NCBI RefSeq assembly: GCF_036226685.1
Contig: NZ_CP109009.1
Span: 6,971,501 to 7,035,500 of the forward strand
Source: Streptomyces sp. NBC_00690
Lineage (GTDB): Bacteria > Actinomycetota > Actinomycetes > Streptomycetales > Streptomycetaceae
Direction of reading: 5' to 3'
DNA: 64,000 nucleotides
The notes under the pieces are model-generated. The model ran no database searches. It saw only the letters and a list, made by a program, of their open reading frames with translations, and had not been told where the DNA came from. Below are positions 43,711 through 50,394 of this stretch, piece after piece (positions within the stretch are counted from its first letter, which is position 1; every line of letters starts with the position of its first letter). A program made the translations under genes and the position numbers.

Positions 43711-44336
43711 ACTGTCCGCCCTTCGTCGATCGCGGCGAGCTGACCCCACAGGTCGTCGCTCGTGGCCGCGGTACGACATCGCGTACATCGATGGACCGCG
43801 GTGACGGTGGCCCTGCTGGTGGCGCCGGTGATCTGGTCGAACTTCCGTACCGTGCCGCCGATCGGCTCGTCGTCCTCGGCCGGACGCAGCGCCTCCGCCA
43901 CCGCCTGGCGGGCGAAGGCGGCGGCCATCCCCACGTGATGCACCGGATAGCCGCTCGGGTAGCGGTCCCCGGTGTCTGCGGCGGGGTGCTCGGTCCGCTT
44001 GTGCTGGTTGCGGCGCCGGTCGTAGCACTGGTGGCAGGCCGTGCGGCCGGGTATCACCACGGGCCCGCACAACACCTCGGTGGCCGTGGTGTGCACCCCG
44101 AACCAGGGCGTGCCCCAGGCGAAGGCGGCCCGGTCCGTCGCCTCGTTGATCCGGGGCCGCTCCTGGGCGGTGGCCACCATGATCAGATCGGCGCGGGGCC
44201 AAAGGCTCGGATGGGTTCCGTTGTCCATCTCCAGCACGGTGATGTCGTGCCTGGTCTGCTGCGGGTCGTGTTGCAGGCGTTGTGCGACGTCCTTGCCGAA
44301 CGCCCCGGAGGCGAGAATGAGCAGTTGACGGTTCAT
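43707..44336 (-). CDS. F-type (Ocin-ThiF-like) leader-binding partner of the YcaO enzyme
   Basis: 209 residues from the ATG after GAGGTG; a GTG three codons upstream is also in frame. LLILASGAFGKDVAQRL begins a Rossmann-like fold and two Cys pairs (CHQC and CTRC) bracket the C-terminal part, as in TbtF-like proteins that hold the leader peptide and present it to a separate YcaO protein. Motifs LIMVATAQERPRINEATDRAAFAWG and VHTTATEVLCGPVVIPG fit the E1-like family. Coupled to the SagB fusion by GTGA. Confidence 0.82.
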   Translation of the reverse strand: MNRQLLILASGAFGKDVAQRLQHDPQQTRHDITVLEMDNGTHPSLWPRADLIMVATAQERPRINEATDRAAFAWGTPWFGVHTTATEVLCGPVVIPGRTACHQCYDRRRNQHKRTEHPAADTGDRYPSGYPVHHVGMAAAFARQAVAEALRPAEDDEPIGGTVRKFDQITGATSRATVTAVHRCTRCRTAATSDDLWGQLAAIDEGRTV

Positions 44337-44346
44337 GACACCCACC

Positions 44347-45702
44347 TCAGGCGAAGGGCTGCGGATTGGGATTGATGCCTGCCTCGTCGTGCACGGGGTG
44401 CCCCATTGCGCGAGGGGCGTCGTACAGACGCGGATGCGCGAGGTAGCGGGCCCGGTGGGCGAAGGAGAGGGGCATCAACTGCGGCACCATGACCCGTACG
44501 ACGGTCGCCCCCACCTGCCGGGCCTCGTCGGTCGTGATGTCGACGACCACGGCTTCGCAGCCCGCCCGGGACAACCGTTGGAGCAGCCAGGGCAGTTCCT
44601 GCGCACCCTGCGGCGGTCGCGGCAGATCGGCGAACCGCCGTACCGGGCGATCACCCTCCAGCAGGAAGTCGAACCGATCGCGCTTGTCGGGCTTGCCTGC
44701 GAGGAGTGCGCCGCCGATCACACTCACGATGTCCTTCTGGTCGTCCGGGTTTGTGTGACGGCTGGCGTGGGAGCGGAGCGCGATGCGCAGCGAGGCGGCT
44801 TCGCGGTGCAGTTTGGCGATGGCCTTGCCCGGGTCGGTGTCGCAGGTGGCGACGACGAGTTGGGCGAGATCGGCGTCGTGGTCGGCGAGTTGCACACCGT
44901 AGATGACGGGGATGCCCAGGTCCGTGGTGGCATCGAAGAGCAGGGTGCGGATGTTCTCGTTGGCCGCACGTTCGACGAACGCCCGGTGCTCGGGAGCGAG
45001 GTCCGAGGGTTCGAACTCCAGTCGGGGCAGCCGTAGGCGCTGGAGCCAGGTCAGGGCGATCGAGTCCCGTTCGACGACCTCCGTCAGTCCGTTCGCCACG
45101 GCTGCCAACGGGTCCGCGTGGGTTGCGCACCCCGTGGAGACCGGGTGCACGAAGCGTTCGGCGATCGAATCCGGTGTGCACTTGAGATAGACCAGGACGG
45201 CCGGTACGTACACCTTCCGGCCTCGTGCGAAGGACCAGCCCTCGACCCAACGCAGGGGCATCCGCGGGTCGGTGGGCACCAGACCGCAGCGGGGATCGGC
45301 CAGTTCGGTGGCCGAGAGGTTCGGCCACTCCCAGGGCGGTATGGCGTCATCGCCGAGTTCTTCGGCCGTCGCCCAGATCATGTCCTCGGGCGACCAGGCG
45401 CACGACGAGTACCGTTCCAGCGATTCCGCGGTCGCGAGGTGCGCCGCCGTCTCGCGGTCGAGGGCGCCGCCGGCACCGTCGAAGTTGCCGGAGGAGGCTT
45501 CGTGCTTCCACTCCGTCTGGGTGGCGAAGACGGCCCCGGGATTGCCGAGCGATCCCGTGTAGACCGCGAAATCCGGTTCCCCCTCGGTGACGGGCAGCCA
45601 GGTGAGCCGGGACACCAGCCCGTACGGCGACACCAACTGCCCGATCCGGCGCAGGGACTCGGGGACTGCGACGCCCTGGGGCGTCGACTGGAGTGTCGTC
45701 AT
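44347..45702 (-). CDS. YcaO-domain azoline cyclodehydratase
   Basis: 451 residues. YcaO landmarks are HLATAESLERYS (first ATP/Mg Glu), STGCATHADPLAAVANGLTEVVERD and LHREAASLRIALRS. The C terminus ends INPNPQPFA, the Pro-rich tail seen in azole-forming YcaO enzymes. It uses ATP to phosphorylate the amide oxygen and cyclise Cys, Ser or Thr of the precursor to azolines. The F-type partner is the next gene, 10 nt downstream. ATG follows GAGGAGGGTGAGGA, the strongest ribosome site of the operon. First gene of the leftward RiPP operon. Confidence 0.93.
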   Translation of the reverse strand: MTTLQSTPQGVAVPESLRRIGQLVSPYGLVSRLTWLPVTEGEPDFAVYTGSLGNPGAVFATQTEWKHEASSGNFDGAGGALDRETAAHLATAESLERYSSCAWSPEDMIWATAEELGDDAIPPWEWPNLSATELADPRCGLVPTDPRMPLRWVEGWSFARGRKVYVPAVLVYLKCTPDSIAERFVHPVSTGCATHADPLAAVANGLTEVVERDSIALTWLQRLRLPRLEFEPSDLAPEHRAFVERAANENIRTLLFDATTDLGIPVIYGVQLADHDADLAQLVVATCDTDPGKAIAKLHREAASLRIALRSHASRHTNPDDQKDIVSVIGGALLAGKPDKRDRFDFLLEGDRPVRRFADLPRPPQGAQELPWLLQRLSRAGCEAVVVDITTDEARQVGATVVRVMVPQLMPLSFAHRARYLAHPRLYDAPRAMGHPVHDEAGINPNPQPFA

Positions 45703-46008
45703 TCCTCACCCTCCTCGGTGATCGGAAATCCGGCCGGGTCGCCGAGACCTCTTCCAATTTGCATCCGTTGAGACCGCAACAGGAAATCCCTTGTTCTGGA
45801 CGGTGCAACTCCGCTTCACACCATGGCTGGAACATTTGCAAAACATGTTGCTTTGGGACCACTAGCGAGAGCGCAGGCGACGTGTTTGACTCCGTTGGGC
45901 GCCGCGAGGGCCCGGATTTCCGACCGTTACGATCGCCTCCAGACCTCTACACGTGTTGGACAGGTCAGGACGCTGTTCGCTGAGACGAAGGAATTTTTTC
46001 AACCGGGG
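45703..46008. promoter_or_regulatory. Divergent control region of RiPP operon and sigma factor gene
   Basis: This 306-bp stretch is clearly less GC-rich than its neighbours and without a credible gene; an open frame from 45823 continues into the sigma gene but lacks coding bias. A TTTGCAAA palindrome (45835-45842) and a GGAAC at 45829-45833, resembling ECF -35 boxes, are present, but spacing to a GTT-type -10 is too short to claim a promoter. Must contain the leftward promoter of the RiPP operon. Confidence 0.5.
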
Positions 46009-46542
46009 GTGAACGGATTGGACGAGGCGCGTGAGGAAGGCTTCGCACGGTACGTCGTGGGGGCTCGCCCAACACTCAGACGCAACGCTTTTGTGCTGGT
46101 GGGGGACTGGTTCGCCGCTGACGATCTTGTGCAGCAGACGCTGATCGCCTTGTATCGGAGCTGGGAGCGGCTGGAACGCCACGATGCTCTGTGTACCTAC
46201 ACCCGCACGGTGATGGTGCGGTTGTTTATCGATGAACGACGAAGGCACCGCTGGACCCGCGAACTGCTCCAGGACTCGGTACCCGAACCGGTGCCCGAGC
46301 CGGAGGACGCAACGCGGGTCGGGGACAGGCTCGTCCTCCTCAAGGCGTTGTCAGCACTCTCCGTTCGGCAGCGAAGTCTCGTTTACTTACGCTACTGGGA
46401 GGACCTCAGCATCGACGACGTCGCGCGGATCATGGACTGCTCCGCCTCGACTGTCCGCAGTTCCACCTCGCGAGCGCTCCGGATCCTGCGGGACCGGCTC
46501 GGCGGCCTCGGCGCCCCGCTGCGAGAGGACGACTCAGTGTGA
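46009..46542 (+). CDS. SigE-family ECF-type RNA polymerase sigma factor
   Basis: About 177 residues from a GTG at 46009 (TTG 46018 is equally possible; no good ribosome site). Region 2: FARYVVGARPTLRRNAFVLVGDWFAADDLVQQTLIALYRSW with TYTRTVMVRLFIDERRRHR; region 4: ALSVRQRSLVYLRYWEDLSIDDVARIMDCSASTVRSSTSRALRIL. No anti-sigma partner of known type is adjacent. Codon 127 is TTA (46387-46389). It is divergent from the RiPP operon and is the only regulator beside it, so it may drive it. Its stop overlaps a 49-codon ORF (GTGA). Confidence 0.87.
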   Translation: MNGLDEAREEGFARYVVGARPTLRRNAFVLVGDWFAADDLVQQTLIALYRSWERLERHDALCTYTRTVMVRLFIDERRRHRWTRELLQDSVPEPVPEPEDATRVGDRLVLLKALSALSVRQRSLVYLRYWEDLSIDDVARIMDCSASTVRSSTSRALRILRDRLGGLGAPLREDDSV

Positions 46543-46688
46543 ACTCGACGTCTCCGCACTCCGGCGACGCCCCATCTTCCTTGAGCTTCCCTGCACCACC
46601 TGGTGAAGCGTTTTGGCAGTGGATTGACCCTCAGCGGAGTCGACGGCGACCTCCCGCTCCCCACCCTGAGACGGAGCATGACTGGTAG
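46539..46688 (+). CDS. Small ORF coupled to the sigma factor gene
   Basis: 49 codons from a GTG that overlaps the sigma stop as GTGA. The protein is Pro- and Arg-rich (PAPPGEAFWQWIDPQRSRRRPP) with a single FWQW hydrophobic patch and no membrane segment. I recognise no family. The position is that of an anti-sigma or a sigma-associated peptide, but the composition could also be decayed coding sequence. Exact overlap is the main support. Confidence 0.35.
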   Translation: MNSTSPHSGDAPSSLSFPAPPGEAFWQWIDPQRSRRRPPAPHPETEHDW

Positions 46689-47088
46689 CGCGCCCAACCG
46701 TGTGCTCCCCGTGCATCTTCCACCCCCCCGGCGCGTGTCGTGCCGACCGCAACTCGCGCCGGGGGAGGGGAAGGGTTTCGGGTGCGCCCGCTCGGTTCCC
46801 CTGTGCAATGGCAACGACCATCTGGAACCCGCACTCCCTCCAATGACGTAGGGCGGATTGTCCACCCGGGCCGGTCGTGCGGAGTCGACCACGCTGCTGT
46901 CGTCGACCGTGTCCCCGCCCGACGCGGCAGCTCGGTCTGCACGCGTGAGCTCGACGGGTCCCGACCGGGGCGGGTCCGGTCGCCCGCCGAGTGGACGGGT
47001 GCGGTGCGAAGGGGACCGATCACAACGACGGACGGATCCACTGCCCTGCGGTGGCTGGACCAGACCTGACGGCAGGGGTCTGATCAGC
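46689..47088. other. Non-coding or decayed stretch after the sigma factor operon
   Basis: No frame with coding bias, ribosome site or recognisable product in 400 bp. An open frame starting at 46858 reads through this stretch into the short ORF at 47089 without support. Confidence 0.45.
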
Positions 47089-47202
47089 ATGTTCTACTCC
47101 ACCGAATTCCACGGGGATGACGCGCATGACCCCATGATGTGGAAATGCGGGTTGGGCGCCGGTTCAATCTGCGATCGGACGACGCCCTTGCCAAAGATCT
47201 GA
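47089..47202 (+). CDS. Possible 37-residue peptide
   Basis: ATG about 9 nt after GCAGGGG. The frame encodes MFYSTEFHGDDAHDP followed by a Cys-Gly-rich part KCGLGAGSICDRTTPLPKI. The acidic first half and Cys-containing second half resemble a leader and core, but no maturation genes specific to it are adjacent and the leader shares nothing with the five RiPP precursors. May be a genuine small peptide or chance. Confidence 0.25.
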   Translation: MFYSTEFHGDDAHDPMMWKCGLGAGSICDRTTPLPKI

Positions 47203-47363
47203 CCGCCCGGCAATCTTGCTGGGGTATGTACGGCATCAACTCTGCGGTATTTGCCAGAAGATATCCAAAGGGAACCTTGCCAGGATTCCAGTGAGGCTCG
47301 ATGAGTTCTGCATATGCTGGTCGAGCCAAACTGTCTGCGTCACTATCTCCATGGGACTGAGTC

Positions 47364-47543
47364 ATGAGTGAAGTCGGGCGAGATCACACTTCGGAAAGCG
47401 ACCGGGATGCTTCCGAATCGCTTCGCGACGCCCTGCACACACTCCTGTGTTCGGCCCCGGCCCCGCCTCCTCGACTGAGCGACCTGGAACTCCTCCAGGA
47501 GATCCGTGATGCTGCCAATCGGGCGCCGGAAGGCTTTGAATGA
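47364..47543 (+). CDS. Possible 59-residue hypothetical protein
   Basis: ATG at 47364 after GGGACTGAG. The acidic N-terminal half (SEVGRDHTSESDRDASESLRDA) precedes a Pro-rich linker and an amphipathic helix SDLELLQEIRDAANRAPEGF. Third-position GC is moderate. No family recognised. It could be a truncated gene; a different frame with stronger coding bias takes over just downstream. Confidence 0.3.
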   Translation: MSEVGRDHTSESDRDASESLRDALHTLLCSAPAPPPRLSDLELLQEIRDAANRAPEGFE

Positions 47544-47562
47544 GAGAAATCGCCATCCGCGT

Positions 47563-47721
47563 ACCGATCTGGGCTGGTCGTGCCCGAGCTGGGTCGTCGC
47601 GGCTGCCCGGGATGAAGGGGTCGGGCGGGCGCAGCAGCAGGTCGTCCGGTTCGTCGAGGATGTGACCGCGATCACGGCGCTGTTCCACGACGCATTCGGG
47701 ATCGACCCTCGGCAGCCCTGA
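47563..47721 (+). pseudogene. Possible C-terminal remnant of an unknown protein
   Basis: From about 47563 to the TGA at 47719-47721 the frame reads DLGWSCPSWVVAAARDEGVGRAQQQVVRFVEDVTAITALFHDAFGIDPRQP-like sequence (about 52 residues) with strong G/C at third positions, but has no start codon in a credible context. The preceding codons lose the bias. It looks like the 3' end of a gene whose front has been lost. The remainder to 47907 holds nothing recognisable except a TTAGCT that could be a -10 for the phosphatase. Confidence 0.3.
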
Positions 47722-47907
47722 GCTGGTCCCTGGTGATCGCCCGGGCCTGTGCAAGGCGTACGCCGGCGGGGATGGCCCCCGGCACGGCCGTCTCCCGGTG
47801 GAAGCGCTTCCCGGGCCGATACCCGAGGGCCCGTGCCGTCGTCTCGACCTGCGGCTTCGAATCGGACCCGGCGTCGGGCCTCCCGGTGCCCGTGCTTAGC
47901 TGGTCCT

Positions 47908-48732
47908 ATGATCGATGACTTTCTCGCTGGGGACCTGTCCGTTGTCGAAGAGGCGATTCGCAAGGCCGCGGCTGCCGAGATCATGCCCCGTTACCGGCAG
48001 CTGGCCACGCACGAGATCGTCGAGAAGAGTGGTCCGCACGACTTGGTGACGATCGCCGACCGCAAGGCCGAGGAGCATCTGACCGCCTCCCTCACCGCGA
48101 TCCTGCCCGGCTCGGTCGTCGTCGGTGAGGAGGCGGTGCACGCCGACCCCTCGGTGTACGAGGCCCTCGGGCGTGACGCCCCCGTGTGGATCGTCGACCC
48201 GGTGGACGGGACCCGTCAGTTCGTCCGTGGTGAGACCGGGTTCTGCACCCTGGTCGCCCTCGCCGTGCAGGGCGAGGTGTTCGCCTCCTGGACCTATGCA
48301 CCGGTACGCGAGGAGATGGCGATCGCGGTACGGGGAAAGGGCGCGCGGCTCGACGGTGTGCCCCTGCTTCCGGGTGAGCCGGCGCCCGGTGCCGTGCTCC
48401 GGGTGGCCATGTCCCACCCCGACTACACCACCGACGCCCAGAAGCGGGCACTCCTCGGTCTGAACACCGAAGGGGTCGCCGCGCGCCCTTGTGGGTCGGC
48501 CGGACTGGAGTACTTGGCCGTGGCCCGGGGAGACCTCGACGCGGTCGCGTTCTCCTGGGAGCAGGCGTGGGACCACGCTGCCGGGCTGCTGCTGGTGGAG
48601 GAGGCCCAGGGAGCACAGCTGACCCTGGCGGGGGAGAGGTTCCGGATCGGCGGCCCCAACGCCCTGCCGTTCACCGCCGCACGCACCGCCGCAGTCGCGG
48701 AGCGGATCCGCGGCCTGCTGGCCTCCGGATAG
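47908..48732 (+). CDS. Inositol-monophosphatase-family phosphatase (HisN/IMPase-like)
   Basis: 274 residues. Metal-binding signatures are intact: GEE in SVVVGEEAVH, DPVDGTRQFVRG and WEQAWDHAAGLLLVEEA. The family hydrolyses inositol phosphate, histidinol phosphate or fructose-1,6-bisphosphate; the exact substrate is not evident. ATG at 47908 has no Shine-Dalgarno but TTAGCT lies about 12 nt upstream, so it may be leaderless. A broken 5' copy of this gene lies at 28258-28455, meaning this one is the survivor of a duplication flanking the accessory block. Confidence 0.9.
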   Translation: MIDDFLAGDLSVVEEAIRKAAAAEIMPRYRQLATHEIVEKSGPHDLVTIADRKAEEHLTASLTAILPGSVVVGEEAVHADPSVYEALGRDAPVWIVDPVDGTRQFVRGETGFCTLVALAVQGEVFASWTYAPVREEMAIAVRGKGARLDGVPLLPGEPAPGAVLRVAMSHPDYTTDAQKRALLGLNTEGVAARPCGSAGLEYLAVARGDLDAVAFSWEQAWDHAAGLLLVEEAQGAQLTLAGERFRIGGPNALPFTAARTAAVAERIRGLLASG

Positions 48733-48840
48733 CCCGAAGGCGGCGCGCCAGGTCAGTTGCAGGAAGGATCGGCGCGGCCGACCGGCGGTACAGGCACTGC
48801 CTGCCCCCGGCGGCGCCGCCCTTGAGGGTCCGATACCCGG

Positions 48841-48865
48841 GTCGGCACTCACGGTCCGTGCCGAC
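48841..48865 (+). terminator. Hairpin after the phosphatase gene
   Basis: 8-bp stem GTCGGCAC (48841-48848) / GTGCCGAC (48858-48865), 9-nt loop. Confidence 0.5.
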
Positions 48866-48956
48866 GTGGGCAGTCGTCCGCGCCACCGGTCCCCACCCGC
48901 TGACACCCGGCGGAATATCCTGGTGGCCTGCCGTCGTCTGACGAAGGAGCCCGAAC

Positions 48957-50381
48957 GTGTCGTCGATGCTCGATGCCGTGGTCGTGGGGGCGGGCCCCAA
49001 CGGACTGACCGCCGCCGTCGAACTGGCCCGCCGAGGATTCTCCGTCGAGGTCTTCGAAGCGCGGGACACCGTCGGGGGTGGTGCCCGCACCGAAGAGCTG
49101 ACCCTGCCCGGTTTCCGCCACGACCCGTGTTCGGCGGTGCATCCGCTCGGCATCGGGTCCCCGGCCTTTCGACGCATGCCGCTCGCGCGCTACGGCCTGG
49201 AATGGCTGCACCCCGAACTGCCGATGGCGCATCCTTTCGACGACGGCACCGCGGCGGTGCTCTCCCGGTCGGTCGCCGAGACCGCCGCGTCCTTCGGAGC
49301 CCGTGACGCAGGAACGTACCGCCGGCTGATGGCCCCCTTCCTGGGGCGCTGGGACACACTGTCCCAGGACTTCATGGCACTGCCACTGACCACACTGCCG
49401 CGTCACCCCTGGCAACTGGCCCGCTTCGGAAGCGTGGGTCTGACCCCCTCCACCCTGCTGATGCGCCGCTTCCAGGACGACCGCGCGCGGGCGCTGATCG
49501 CGGGTCTGGTGGCGCACGTCATCGCCCCGCTCAACGGAGTGGCCACGAGCGGGGTGGGCCTGTTGTTCGCCCTCGCCGCGCACGACAAGGGTTGGCCGTT
49601 GCCGAGGGGAGGCTCGCAAGCCATCTCCGATGCGCTCACCGCCTATCTTGAAGACCTCGGGGGCGCGGTGCACACCGGCTTCGAGGTCAAGCGGCTCGAT
49701 GATCTCCCGCCCGCCCGGGCCTATGTCTTCGACACCTCACCCACGGCACTCGCACGCATCGCCGGGCTGGGTCGTGCCTTCGACCGGTACCGCTATGGCG
49801 CAGGCGTCTTCAAGATCGACTATGCCCTGGACGGGCCGGTGCCGTGGACGGCACCGGAGGCGCGCCGGGCAGGCACCGTGCAGATCGGCCCGTCCAGCGC
49901 CGAGATTGGTGCCGCGCTGAACCAGGCCGTGGCCGGCACCCCACCCCGCAAGCCGTTCCTGATCACCGCCCAGCCCAGTCTGGTCGATCCGTCCCGCGCT
50001 CCGGCCGGTCGGCAGGTGTTCTGGGCGTACGGACACGTCCCCCACGGCTGGGAGGGAGACCTCACGGATGCCGTCGAGCGGCAGATCGAGCGTTTTGCAC
50101 CGGGGTTCCGCGATCGGGTACTGGCCCGGGCCACGGCCGGACCGCCGCAACTCGCCGCGCGCAACGCCAACTACGTCGGCGGTGACATCGCGTGCGGCAC
50201 CACGGGCGGTCTGGGACTGCTGCTGCGTCCGGGACCCACGCTCTTCCCCTATGCGACCCGGCATCCGGCGGTGTTCCTGTGCTCGTCGGCGACCTGGCCC
50301 GGGCCGGGTGTCCATGGAATGTCCGGTCACAACGCGGCCAAAGCAGTGTGGCGTGCACTGCGCCGTGCCCCGCGCCGCTGA
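48957..50381 (+). CDS. FAD-dependent phytoene-dehydrogenase-like oxidoreductase
   Basis: 474 residues. The N-terminal dinucleotide-binding motif is [20 protein letters not shown] followed by [20 protein letters not shown], the CrtI/phytoene-desaturase-like amine-oxidase group. The C-terminal FAD-contact region is [23 protein letters not shown] start after GAAGGAG. No carotenoid synthesis genes are nearby, so carotenoid desaturation is unlikely; this NAD(P)/FAD subfamily is widespread in actinobacteria with unknown substrates. Convergent with the helicase-like gene that ends 13 bp away. Confidence 0.88.
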   Translation: MSSMLDAVVVGAGPNGLTAAVELARRGFSVEVFEARDTVGGGARTEELTLPGFRHDPCSAVHPLGIGSPAFRRMPLARYGLEWLHPELPMAHPFDDGTAAVLSRSVAETAASFGARDAGTYRRLMAPFLGRWDTLSQDFMALPLTTLPRHPWQLARFGSVGLTPSTLLMRRFQDDRARALIAGLVAHVIAPLNGVATSGVGLLFALAAHDKGWPLPRGGSQAISDALTAYLEDLGGAVHTGFEVKRLDDLPPARAYVFDTSPTALARIAGLGRAFDRYRYGAGVFKIDYALDGPVPWTAPEARRAGTVQIGPSSAEIGAALNQAVAGTPPRKPFLITAQPSLVDPSRAPAGRQVFWAYGHVPHGWEGDLTDAVERQIERFAPGFRDRVLARATAGPPQLAARNANYVGGDIACGTTGGLGLLLRPGPTLFPYATRHPAVFLCSSATWPGPGVHGMSGHNAAKAVWRALRRAPRR

Positions 50382-50394
50382 CACCGGTACCACC

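Noticed and set aside
45823..46008. Longer sigma factor start at 45823
   Set aside because: The extra 62 codons have no coding bias, would cover the divergent promoter region, and family members begin near the DEAREEGFARYV segment.
47089..47202. Lasso peptide precursor
   Set aside because: The Gly-to-Asp distance would allow a ring, but there is no penultimate Thr in the leader, no YxxP motif, and no lasso cyclase or protease in the window. Kept only as a possible small peptide.
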